DNA from: Streptomyces sp. HUAS YS2
GTDB taxonomy: Bacteria; Actinomycetota; Actinomycetes; Streptomycetales; Streptomycetaceae
DNA: 64,000 nt
Assembly: GCF_033343995.1 (NCBI RefSeq)
Contig: NZ_CP137573.1
Coordinates: 6,791,001-6,855,000, forward strand
Direction: 5' to 3'
Shown here: piece by piece, positions 41,084 to 48,237 of the stretch
Layout: each line of letters opens with the position of its first letter
Numbering within the stretch: the first letter of the stretch is position 1
Made by a program: the position numbers and the translations under genes
Notes under the pieces: model-generated
The model's input: the letters and a program-made list of their open reading frames with translations, nothing else
Told to the model about the DNA's origin: nothing
Databases searched by the model: none

Positions 41084-41521
41084 TCAGACCGGCTCCTGCG
41101 CGGACAGCGGCTTGACCCAGCGGGTCCACTGGTCCTGCGGCCCGTACTCCGCGGCCCGCCAGGCCCGCTGCCCGAGCTCGTTGCGGTTCAGCACCATCGC
41201 GTCGACCCGCCGCCCGCCGAGCCGTACGAAGCGCTCCTCGGCCGCCGCCAGCAGCGCGCCGCCGACGCCCTGCCGCCGGTGCGCGGGGTGCACGGCCAGC
41301 CGGTACAGGTGGCAGCGCCATCCGTCGTACCCGGCGATGACGGTGCCGACCAGGACGCCGTCCCGTTCGGCCAGGAGCAGGGCCTCGGGGTCGCGGGCGA
41401 CGAGCCGGGCCACCCCGTCGCGGTCGTCGGTGATGCTCGTCCCCTCGGCGGCCTCGCGCCAGAACACGAGGACGGCGTCGATGTCGGAGGAAGCGGCGCA
41501 GCGGATGCGAAGATCACTCAT
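41084..41521 (-). CDS. GNAT family N-acetyltransferase
   Basis: The 145-residue protein is a compact GNAT enzyme with the acetyl-CoA loop HPAHRRQGVGGALLAAAEERF (about 78-98). The N-terminal pattern IRCAASSDIDAVLVFWREAAEG and the C-terminal NELGQRAWRAAEYGPQDQWTRWVKPL are typical of RimI-like members. The ATG giving MSDLRIRC is preferred to a TTG four codons upstream. The substrate is unknown. It is a single gene between the CNNM operon and the LLM oxidoreductase. Confidence 0.87.
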   Translation of the reverse strand: MSDLRIRCAASSDIDAVLVFWREAAEGTSITDDRDGVARLVARDPEALLLAERDGVLVGTVIAGYDGWRCHLYRLAVHPAHRRQGVGGALLAAAEERFVRLGGRRVDAMVLNRNELGQRAWRAAEYGPQDQWTRWVKPLSAQEPV

Positions 41522-41596
41522 GGGGTCAGCCAAGCAGCGCCCGGGCCCGGACCGCGAGCGGATTCCACACCGTGGAACCGCCCGCGGTCCCGGCGG

Positions 41597-42460
41597 TCAG
41601 TCCTTGCGCAGCTCGGCCAGGACCGGCCCGAACTCCTCCATCGCGTTGTCGAGGACCGTGTAGTACGAGAAGCCGTACCGTTCGCGCCGCTCCCGCAGCT
41701 GGTCGGCGATCTCCCGGGCGGTCCCGTACGCGAGCAGCGGCAGGTCCAGGACCTGCTTCTCGGTCAGGTAGGGAACGACGGGCAGGAACTCCGCCACCGC
41801 TGCCGCGCGGTCGTCGGTCACCGTGACCCGCTGGATCAGCAGGTTCCGCTCGGCCGGGGCCTCCCGGCCGGACTCCGCCTCGAAGCGCTCGTACGCGGCC
41901 ACCCGCTCGTCCATCTCCTCGGCGGAAAGCACGTGCACCCGGCCGCCCTCGGTGCGTCCGCCGGCGAAGGCGGCCACCCCGGCGCGGCGCGCGGCGAGCC
42001 GCAGCACCCGGTCGCCGTTGCCACCGATCAGGAGCGGGGGCGCCTGGCCGTCCAGGTGCCGGTCCAACTCCTCCACCGTGCGCTCCAGGTGGTCCACCCG
42101 CCGGCCGGGCGGGAGGAAGTCGAGGCCCGCGGTGTCGTGCTCCTCCCGCACATAGCCCGTGCCGATCCCGACCTCGAGCCGGCCGTCGGTCAGTGCCTGC
42201 GTGGTGGTGACCTCGCGGGCCAGCAGGGCCGGGTTCCAGAAGCCCGCGTTCAGCACGAAGGTGCCGAGCCGCGGGCGGCTCGTGACGGCCGCGGCGGCGA
42301 CCAGCGCGGGGAACGGCGCGGGCATGCCCAGATGGTCCGCGACCAGGATCACGTCGTACCCGAGTTCCTCGGCGCGCCGGCAGCGGGCCCGCCACTCCTC
42401 GCCGGTCCCGTGGGTGAGCATGTTGACGCCGAAGCGGAACGGTAAGGCGGACGAGCTCAT
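41597..42460 (-). CDS. LLM class F420-dependent oxidoreductase
   Basis: The 287-residue protein belongs to the luciferase-like monooxygenase superfamily. The features are FGVNMLTHGTGEEWRARCRRAEELGYDVILVADHLG near the N-terminus, LGTFVLNAGFWNPALLAREVTTTQALTDGRLEVGIGTGY in the middle and PPLLIGGNGDRVLRLAARRAGVA at about 150-170. In actinomycetes such proteins often use coenzyme F420, but FMN cannot be excluded. The ribosome binding site is strong (GGGAGGGA). The substrate is unknown. Confidence 0.86.
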   Translation of the reverse strand: MSSSALPFRFGVNMLTHGTGEEWRARCRRAEELGYDVILVADHLGMPAPFPALVAAAAVTSRPRLGTFVLNAGFWNPALLAREVTTTQALTDGRLEVGIGTGYVREEHDTAGLDFLPPGRRVDHLERTVEELDRHLDGQAPPLLIGGNGDRVLRLAARRAGVAAFAGGRTEGGRVHVLSAEEMDERVAAYERFEAESGREAPAERNLLIQRVTVTDDRAAAVAEFLPVVPYLTEKQVLDLPLLAYGTAREIADQLRERRERYGFSYYTVLDNAMEEFGPVLAELRKD

Positions 42461-42476
42461 GGTGGTGTCCCTCCCC

Positions 42477-42512
42477 TTGTCGGTGCTAGCGGGTCCGCGC
42501 TAGCGTGGCCGT
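42477..42512 (+). promoter_or_regulatory. Promoter and GCTAGC repeats of the RHH/Fic-like TA operon
   Basis: TTGTCG (42477-42482) and TAGCGT (42501-42506) are 18 bases apart, and the GTG start follows six bases after the -10 box, giving a leaderless mRNA. Two copies of the palindrome GCTAGC (42485-42490 and 42499-42504), 14 bp apart, lie in the spacer and over the -10 box. They are likely half-sites for the ribbon-helix-helix antitoxin. Confidence 0.5.
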
Positions 42513-42800
42513 GTGGCCAAGACGCAGCTGAACGTACGCGTGGACGAAACTACCGCCGAAGCCGCCCGGCGACGGGCCCAGCAGCGCGGGATGAGCGTGA
42601 ACCGGTACATCGAGGAACTCGTCCAGCAGGACGCGGGGGAAACCGGCCGCACGTTCGTCGAGGCCGCCGCCGACTTCATGCGGCAGTACGAGACGGTGTT
42701 CGCTGAGGAGTTCGGGTCGGAGCGCGGATCGGAGCGGGCGTCGGAACGTGATCCGCAGAGCGCGTCGGAACGTGATCCGCAGCGCGGCGCCCGCGCGTGA
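42513..42800 (+). CDS. Ribbon-helix-helix antitoxin-like protein
   Basis: A 95-residue protein. Residues 3-38 (LNVRVDETTAEAARRRAQQRGMSVNRYIEELVQQD) are a typical CopG/Arc-type ribbon-helix-helix DNA-binding domain. A helical segment follows (GRTFVEAAADFMRQYETVFAEEF), likely the toxin-neutralising part. The tail is a low-complexity SER/DPQ-rich repeat that includes an exact eight-residue duplication. The GTG start is leaderless. The stop codon overlaps the GTG of the downstream Fic-like gene (GTGA), the normal layout of a type II toxin-antitoxin operon. Confidence 0.84.
   Translation: MAKTQLNVRVDETTAEAARRRAQQRGMSVNRYIEELVQQDAGETGRTFVEAAADFMRQYETVFAEEFGSERGSERASERDPQSASERDPQRGARA
42738..42782 (+). 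repeat. 21-bp in-frame direct repeat in the antitoxin gene
   Basis: The same 21 bases occur at 42738-42758 and 42762-42782, a period of 24 bp (eight codons), duplicating ASERDPQ-type sequence in the antitoxin tail. Related shorter SER-encoding units precede it, so the tail length is probably variable between strains. Confidence 0.8.
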
Positions 42801-43168
42801 ACGTCACGATCGACCTGTCCTGGCTGCTCATGGTCGCCGAGCACCAGACCCCGGGGGACCCGCAGGTGACCGACTGGGGCGCGCTCGTCGCCGCCGTCGC
42901 CCGCCACGAGGCGGAGATCTTCGGGGTGTCCGTCTATCCCGACCCGCACGCCCGTGCCGCGGCGCTACTCCAACTGCTGCTGCACGTACCGGCATTGGAG
43001 CATTCCAACGCGATGTACGCGTCCGCCGTCGCCTACGGCTATCTCGTCGCCTGCGGACTGAAGGTAGTCACCTCGCCCGAACAGGTCCGGGATCTGGCCC
43101 GGTTGGTCAAGGACGGCAAGGGCGACGTGCGTACCATCGCCGACGAGCTGCGCCACTGGACGCGCTGA
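42797..43168 (+). CDS. Fic/Doc-like toxin component with degenerate motif
   Basis: The 123-residue all-helical protein resembles the proteins labelled Fic-family toxin components in Streptomyces. The region equivalent to the Fic/Doc active site (HPFxDGNKR) reads HVPALEHSNAMY (63-74): the Asn is kept, but the following basic residues (K/R and catalytic-loop R) are replaced by Ala and Met and the spacing to His is altered. It therefore probably lacks normal AMPylation or kinase activity. It starts with GTG overlapping the antitoxin stop. Family assignment is moderate; the toxin role is inferred from operon layout. Confidence 0.7.
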   Translation: MNVTIDLSWLLMVAEHQTPGDPQVTDWGALVAAVARHEAEIFGVSVYPDPHARAAALLQLLLHVPALEHSNAMYASAVAYGYLVACGLKVVTSPEQVRDLARLVKDGKGDVRTIADELRHWTR

Positions 43169-43195
43169 GCGCGGCCTTGGCGAGGGGCCGGTCCG

Positions 43196-43867
43196 CTACG
43201 CGAGCGGCCGTCGCGCCGAGCCCAGTACGCAGTACGAGCTGGGCATCCGCGGCCCCTTCTCCGGGATGACGAACCGTCGGTAGTCAACTGCCTCGAACCC
43301 CGCCGCCTCGATGGCGGCGATCGGGTCCCGGGCCGTGTGACAGCCGCCGAACAGCAGCGGCCACACCGTCAGGTCCAGGCCCCGCTGCGCGGTCGCCATG
43401 GCCCGGCCCGGCGCCCGCCCGTGCTCGAAGAACCGCAGCTCGCCGCCCGGGCGAAGGACCCGGTACAGCTCCTGCAGCGACCTCGGGAGGTCCCGTACGG
43501 TGCACAGCACCAGCGAGGCCACCGCCGCGTCGAACGCCTCGCTCTTCACCGGCAGGGCCTCCGCGGCCCCCGGCGCCACGTCCACCGGGACTCCGGCGCG
43601 CAGCGCCGCCTCCGTCGCCAACTGCCGCAGATGACGCTCCGGTTCGATCGCCACGACCTCCGAGACCGTGCCCGGATAGTGCGCGAAGTTCAGCCCGTTC
43701 CCCGCGCCGATCTCGATCACCCGGCCGGACAGGCCGGCCAGCAACGCCTCGCGGTGAGCCGCGACCCCGCCCTTCAGATCCGCCTGGACGCTGAACCGCG
43801 CGTAGAAGCGTGCGAACAGCGGATGGTGCACGGCGTCTCGCGGAACCTTCGGGGCGCGCGGTGACAT
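43196..43867 (-). CDS. Class I SAM-dependent methyltransferase
   Basis: A 223-residue methyltransferase of the UbiE/type-11 group. Motif I is VIEIGAGNGLNFAHYP (about 50-65), the acidic loop VVAIEPERHLRQLA, the post-motif AEALPVKSEAFDAAVASLVLCTV, and YRVLRPGGELRFFEHGRAPG. The substrate is a small molecule or lipid of unknown identity. GAGGAGG gives a strong ribosome binding site. It is convergent with the toxin gene. Confidence 0.9.
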   Translation of the reverse strand: MSPRAPKVPRDAVHHPLFARFYARFSVQADLKGGVAAHREALLAGLSGRVIEIGAGNGLNFAHYPGTVSEVVAIEPERHLRQLATEAALRAGVPVDVAPGAAEALPVKSEAFDAAVASLVLCTVRDLPRSLQELYRVLRPGGELRFFEHGRAPGRAMATAQRGLDLTVWPLLFGGCHTARDPIAAIEAAGFEAVDYRRFVIPEKGPRMPSSYCVLGSARRPLA

Positions 43868-43909
43868 GACGGACCTCCTCGGGCGGATACGCCCATTCTC
43901 CCCCGCGGA

Positions 43910-44251
43910 TCAGTCCACGAAGCAGAACTCGTTGCCCTCGGGGTCCCGCATCACCTGGAAGGCGCCCTGCGTGTCGGTGACGATCCCGCCGACGCGCTCC
44001 GCGCCGAGGCGCACCGCCGCGTCGGCGGCGGCCGCGGGCGGACCCGCCTCCAGGTCCAGGTGGAGCCGGTTCTTCACCGTCTTGCCCTCCGGGACCTGCT
44101 GGAACGCGATCCGCACGAACCCCGGCGGCTCGACGTACGACCAGTCCGCGCTGCGGTCCACCGGGGTGCCGCCCAGCAGCGCCGCCCAGAACCGCACCAG
44201 TGCCGCCGGGTCCGCGCAGTCGACGACGAGCTCGCTGACCTTCGCCCGCAC
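43910..44251 (-). CDS. VOC (glyoxalase-like) superfamily protein
   Basis: A 113-residue protein of the glyoxalase/bleomycin-resistance/dioxygenase fold, with ELVVDCADPAALVRFWAALLGG at the start, NRLHLDLEAG in the middle and VMRDPEGNEFCFVD at the end. The last two provide the usual metal-ligand positions (His and Glu). The function is unknown. The GTG is two bases past the bioD stop, so it is probably co-transcribed with bioD and may be translated by re-initiation. Confidence 0.83.
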   Translation of the reverse strand: MRAKVSELVVDCADPAALVRFWAALLGGTPVDRSADWSYVEPPGFVRIAFQQVPEGKTVKNRLHLDLEAGPPAAAADAAVRLGAERVGGIVTDTQGAFQVMRDPEGNEFCFVD

Positions 44252-44253
44252 GA

Positions 44254-44970
44254 TCAGCAGCCCGCGGAGCGGGCGAAGGCGTCCGCGTCCCATGTGCCGC
44301 CGAGCAGTGGCGCGAGCCACTCGCCCGCCCGCGCGCGGAACTCCTCGGGCGCGAGCGCGCCCGCGCCGTCCGGAACCGCGCCGAGCAGCGGGGCGCCCGC
44401 CGACTCCGGCAGGTCGGCCAGGTTGCAGCGGGCGGCGAGGTCCGGCTCGGCCGGCCAGCTGCCCACGACGACGCCCAGCTGCTCGATGTCCCGGGCACGC
44501 AGCGCCTCCGCCGTCAGGGCGGTGGAGTTCAGCGTGCCGAGGCCGGCGGGGGTGACGACCAGGACCGGCGCGGACAGCAGGCGCGCGGCGTCGGCGAGGG
44601 TGCCGCCCGCCTCGTCGAAGCGGACGAGCAGGCCGCCCGCGCCCTCGACGAGCACGAGGTCGTACTCCTCGGCGAGCTTGCGGGCCGCGGCGGCGACCTC
44701 GGCCGGCCCGACCGGGGCCATGCCGGCCCGGCGGGCCGCCGTCCCCGGGGCCAACGGCTCCGGGAACCGGGCGAGTTCGGCCGAGCCGACGGCGCCGGAG
44801 AGTCGGACGACCTCGTCGGCGTCGCCGCGCTCGTCCGGGCGAAGCCCGGTCTGCGCGGGCTTCAGCACGGCGACGGAGCGGCCGGCGGCGGTGGCCACGG
44901 CGGCCACGGCCGCGGTGACGATCGTCTTACCGATCTCCGTGCCGGTGCCGCTGACGACGATGACGGCCAT
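44254..44970 (-). CDS. bioD: Dethiobiotin synthetase
   Basis: A 238-residue ATP-dependent carboxylase-type synthetase: P-loop GTGTEIGKT (about 8-16), substrate-binding KPAQTG (37-42) and VEGAGGLLVRF (about 107-117). It converts 7,8-diaminopelargonate plus CO2 into dethiobiotin, the third step of ring assembly. The ATG has GAGGG upstream. It is separated from bioA by a 589-bp repeat-rich gap, so it may have its own promoter. Confidence 0.94.
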   Translation of the reverse strand: MAVIVVSGTGTEIGKTIVTAAVAAVATAAGRSVAVLKPAQTGLRPDERGDADEVVRLSGAVGSAELARFPEPLAPGTAARRAGMAPVGPAEVAAAARKLAEEYDLVLVEGAGGLLVRFDEAGGTLADAARLLSAPVLVVTPAGLGTLNSTALTAEALRARDIEQLGVVVGSWPAEPDLAARCNLADLPESAGAPLLGAVPDGAGALAPEEFRARAGEWLAPLLGGTWDADAFARSAGC

Positions 44971-45054
44971 GTGCGTGTCCCTCTCTTGTGACGACGCCCG
45001 TCCCGCGGTCACGGGAGGCGCATGAAGCGGAGGCGCCCGCAAGAGCACCGCCCC

Positions 45055-45134
45055 GTTGTGCCCACCTTCCCCCAAGCTCTCGGCTTCGCTCGAGCAGGGG
45101 GTCCCCCGTCGCCCCTGCGGAACGTATGCCCACA
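45055..45134 (+). repeat. Intergenic repeat element, copy 1
   Basis: This stretch is closely related to 57391-57474. The shared core CCCCCAAGCTCTCGGCTTCG continues into CTCGAGCAGG and can form a hairpin (CCCCC.AGCTC with GAGC.GGGGG). Similar elements are scattered in intergenic regions of many Streptomyces genomes, as far as I can recall; function unknown. Here it lies between bioA and bioD. Confidence 0.75.
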
Positions 45135-45209
45135 GCAGGGGCGGGGGCTGGTGGTGAAGCGTGGGTACGCCCCTGCGGGCGTCCCGCACGGCGTATGGGT
45201 CAGCCCTCG

Positions 45210-45501
45210 CCTGCGCGGCGGCGCATACCGCCGCGCAGTCGGCCAGCGACCTGCGGGGCGACAGCTCAGCCGCGCGTTCGCGCGCCAGGTCTGCGCCGAC
45301 CTCGCCCTGCGACCCGTCGCGCACGCTGCGGTCGGTCCGCCTGCGCGGCGGCGTACCGCCGTGCAGGCGCGGGTCCAAGTCCGGTCGCCCGCGACTTGCG
45401 GGGCGAACGCCCCACCACGTCGGGCGACAGCCCTGCCGCGCGCCCGTCCCGCACGTTGCGGTCGGCCCGCCTGCGCGGCCACGCGTACCGCCGCGCAGGC
45501 G
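45210..45501. repeat. Three hairpins at exact 130-bp period
   Basis: Inverted repeats based on CTGCGCGGCGG/CCGCCGCGCAG begin at 45211, 45341 and 45471, each 130 bp apart. Arms are 11-14 bp: perfect in the first and third, one G-T mismatch in the second. The sequence between them is also partly conserved (GCGAC.TGCGGGGCGA and CGCACG.TGCGGTCGG.CCGC), so this is a diverged tandem repeat rather than isolated hairpins. Confidence 0.75.
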
Positions 45502-45559
45502 TGCGTCGGGTCCGGTGCTGCCGCGCCCTTGCGGGCACGGCCCCCGACGCGCCGAGGCC

Positions 45560-46840
45560 TCAGCCCGCTGCCGCTGCCGCGCGTACCGCCGCGCAGATCC
45601 TCGCGACGTCCTCGTCGGTCGTCACGAACGGCGGCATCGTGTAGATCAGGTCGCGGAACGGGCGGAGCCAGACGCCTTCCCGTACCGCGGCGGTGGTTGC
45701 CGCTGCCATGTCGACGTCGTGGTCCAGTTGGACCACGCCGATCGCGCCCTGCACGCGGACCTCCCGGACGCCCGGCAGGCTCTCCGCCGCCGCGAGTCCC
45801 TCGCGCAGGCCCGCCTCGATGCGCTTGACCTCGTGCTGCCAGTCCTGCGCGAGCAGCAGGTCGATCGAGGCGCAGGCCACGGCCGCGGCGAGCGGGTTGC
45901 CCATGAACGTCGGGCCGTGCGCGAGCACCGGCACCTCGCCGCGCGAGATCCCGTCCGCCACCTCCGACGAGCACAGCGTCGCCGCCATCGACAGGTAGCC
46001 GCCGGTCAGCGCCTTGCCCACGCACATCACGTCCGGCGAGACCCCGGCCGCGTCCGCCGCGAACAGCGTGCCCGTCCGTCCGAACCCGGTTGCGATCTCG
46101 TCGAAGACCAGCAGCACGCCGTGCTCGTCGCAGGCCTCCCGCAGCACCCGCAGGTACTCCGGCGTGTGGAACCGCATCCCGCCCGCGCCCTGCACGACCG
46201 GCTCGACGATCACCGCGGCCAGTTCGTCCGCGTGCCGCCCGATCGCCTCGCGCAGCTGCTCCGCGTACGACTCCTCGTACTCCACCGGCGGCGGACCGAC
46301 GAACACCTGGCGGGTCAGCACTCCGGACCACAGTTCGTGCATGCCGCCGTCGGGGTCGCACACCGACATCGGCGTCCAGGTGTCCCCGTGGTAGCCGCCG
46401 CGCCAGGTCAGCAGCCGCTGCTTGGCGGGCCGACCCACCGAGCGCCAGTACTGCAGGCACATCTTCGCCGCGACCTCGACGGCCACAGAGCCCGAGTCGC
46501 TGAGGAAGACGTGCTGCAGCGGCTCGGGGGTGATCTCCACCAGCTTCGCCGCGAGCCGGACCGCGGGCTCGTGGGTGAGCCCGCCGAACATCACGTGGCT
46601 CATCCGGTCGAGCTGCCCGCGCGCCGCCTCGTTGAGCACGGGGTGGTTGTAGCCGTGGATCGCCGACCACCAGGAGGACATGCCGTCGATCAGCTCGTCC
46701 CGGCCCTCCGCCGGCTCGGCCAGCCTGAGCCGGACCCCGGCGGCGGACGCCACGACCAGCGGGTCCGTACGGCCCGGCATGGGGCCGTACGGGTGCCAGA
46801 CGTGCGCCCGGTCCAGGGCCAGCAGTTCGCCGCTACGCAT
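45560..46840 (-). CDS. bioA: Adenosylmethionine-8-amino-7-oxononanoate aminotransferase
   Basis: The 426-residue class III aminotransferase has the BioA N-terminus HVWHPYGPM, MSSWWSAIHGYNHP, SDSGSVAVEVAAKMCLQYW, the PLP Asp in LVFDEIATGFGRTG and the PLP lysine in CVGKALTGGYL. It transfers an amino group from SAM to 8-amino-7-oxononanoate to give 7,8-diaminopelargonate. Its ATG overlaps the last eight bases of bioB (ATGCGTAG), so the two are co-translated. Confidence 0.95.
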   Translation of the reverse strand: MRSGELLALDRAHVWHPYGPMPGRTDPLVVASAAGVRLRLAEPAEGRDELIDGMSSWWSAIHGYNHPVLNEAARGQLDRMSHVMFGGLTHEPAVRLAAKLVEITPEPLQHVFLSDSGSVAVEVAAKMCLQYWRSVGRPAKQRLLTWRGGYHGDTWTPMSVCDPDGGMHELWSGVLTRQVFVGPPPVEYEESYAEQLREAIGRHADELAAVIVEPVVQGAGGMRFHTPEYLRVLREACDEHGVLLVFDEIATGFGRTGTLFAADAAGVSPDVMCVGKALTGGYLSMAATLCSSEVADGISRGEVPVLAHGPTFMGNPLAAAVACASIDLLLAQDWQHEVKRIEAGLREGLAAAESLPGVREVRVQGAIGVVQLDHDVDMAAATTAAVREGVWLRPFRDLIYTMPPFVTTDEDVARICAAVRAAAAAG

Positions 46841-48095
46841 TCGGCGCCAGGTCCGTCCCCGCGCCGCGGCGGCGCACGGCCACCAGGTCGGTGCGGGCCG
46901 GGTTCGCCGCCGCCGTGTCGGGGACCGCGGCCGGCTCCGGCGCGTGACCGCCGCACGGGCCGCAGCCGCCGCCCGCGTGCGAGCCGCAGCCGGCACCCTC
47001 GCCGGAGGAGTCCGCGTCCGCGGCCGAGCCGCAGCCACCGGCCGAAGCGGCCGAGCCGCAGCCGCCGCCGCCCGCCGCGGCGAGCGCGTCCGCCCGGTGC
47101 GCCGGCAGCGTCGTCGTGCCCGCGCCCTCCACCTCGAAGCCCGCGTCCGCGATCATGTCCAGGTCGGTCTTGCCGGCCTGGCCCTCACTGGTGAGGTAGT
47201 CGCCGAGGAAGATCGAGTTGGCGATGTTCAGGGCCAGCGGCTGCATCGAGCGCAGGTGAACCTCGCGCCCGCCCGCGATCCGGACCTCGACGTCGGGGCA
47301 GACGAACCGCACCATCGCGAGGATCCGCAGGCAACGCTGCGGGGTGAGATTCCACTCCTCGGCGAGCGGGGTGCCCTCGAACGGGATCAGGAAGTTGACC
47401 GGCACCGAGTCCGAGTCCAGCTCGCGCAGCGCGTACACCACGTCGACCAGGTCCTCGTCGGACTCGCCCATGCCCGCGATCAGACCCGAGCACGCCGACA
47501 GACCGGCGGCGTGCGCCTTCTGCACGGTGTCCACCCGGTCCGCGTACGTGTGGGTGGTGGTGATGTCCCCGTACGTCCCCTCGGACGTGTTGAGGTTGTG
47601 GTTGTACGCGTCGGCACCGGCGTCGCGCAGCCGCTCCGCCTGGCCGTCCGAGAGCAGACCGAGGCAGGCGCACACCTCGACGCCCTCGTTCTGCTCCTTG
47701 ATCGCCTCGATCGTCTTCCCGACGCGCTCCACGTCCCGGTCCGTCGGACCGCGGCCGCTGGCCACCAGGCAGACCCGCTTCGCGCCGCCCGCGACACCGG
47801 CGGCGGCCGCCTGGGACGCCTCGTCCGGCTTCAGCCAGGTGTACTTGAGGATCTCGGCCTTCGAGCCGAGCCGCTGGGAACAGTACGAGCAGTCCTCGGG
47901 GCAGAGCCCGGACTTCAGGTTCACCAGATAGTTCAGCTTCACCCGGCGGCCGAACCACTGGCGGCGCACCTTGCCGGCCGCGGCCACCACATCGAGCAGT
48001 TCGTCGTCGGAGGTCGCCAGCACGGCGAGCGCTTCTTCACGGGTCGGCAGCTCGCGCCGCAGCCCCTTGTCCACCAGCGTGTTCAGCAGGTCCAT
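46833..48095 (-). CDS. bioB: Biotin synthase with Cys/Gly-rich C-terminal tail
   Basis: The 420-residue protein is the radical-SAM enzyme that inserts sulfur into dethiobiotin. The [4Fe-4S] cluster motif CPEDCSYC gives Cys65, Cys69 and Cys72, and the family segments NLKSGLCPEDC, ASGRGPTDRD, YNHNLNTSEGTYGDITTTHTY and GGREVHLRSMQ are present. The catalytic core ends near residue 330, the usual family length. About 85 more residues follow, including repeated GGCGS/GCGSH units and CGPCGGH with five cysteines in all. This tail could bind an iron-sulfur cluster or help rebuild the sacrificial cluster (inference). ATG start; coupled to bioA, divergent from bioF. Confidence 0.94.
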   Translation of the reverse strand: MDLLNTLVDKGLRRELPTREEALAVLATSDDELLDVVAAAGKVRRQWFGRRVKLNYLVNLKSGLCPEDCSYCSQRLGSKAEILKYTWLKPDEASQAAAAGVAGGAKRVCLVASGRGPTDRDVERVGKTIEAIKEQNEGVEVCACLGLLSDGQAERLRDAGADAYNHNLNTSEGTYGDITTTHTYADRVDTVQKAHAAGLSACSGLIAGMGESDEDLVDVVYALRELDSDSVPVNFLIPFEGTPLAEEWNLTPQRCLRILAMVRFVCPDVEVRIAGGREVHLRSMQPLALNIANSIFLGDYLTSEGQAGKTDLDMIADAGFEVEGAGTTTLPAHRADALAAAGGGGCGSAASAGGCGSAADADSSGEGAGCGSHAGGGCGPCGGHAPEPAAVPDTAAANPARTDLVAVRRRGAGTDLAPNA

Positions 48096-48237
48096 AAGGG
48101 CTGATCCTGACCTACCGCATGCGTCCGGGCCAAGGAGGATTTGAACAAACGCGCCCGTTCGAGGTGTGTGTATGACCACACCCCGACCTCGGCCCGGTCC
48201 GGTTAGGGTCTGTGCGCTGCCTACAAAAGGATCTGCC

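Larger units (their letters stand above)
44971..45559. other. 589-bp non-coding repeat-rich gap between bioA and bioD
   Basis: No convincing gene is present. The short ORFs here are arginine/alanine-rich in every frame and repeat the same peptide pieces, as expected from repetitive G/C-rich DNA. The gap contains an 80-bp intergenic repeat element (45055-45134) followed by three hairpins spaced exactly 130 bp apart (45210-45501). It also holds the bioD promoter region at its left edge. Confidence 0.75.

Noticed and set aside
45210..45501. CRISPR-like array
   Set aside because: Only three units with a 130-bp period, spacers that are themselves related, and no cas genes; this is a diverged tandem repeat.
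45009..46670. Minus-strand frame crossing the bioA-bioD gap
   Set aside because: The peptide is repetitive and Arg/Ala/Gly-rich, driven by the 130-bp repeats and antisense bias of bioA; no start site.
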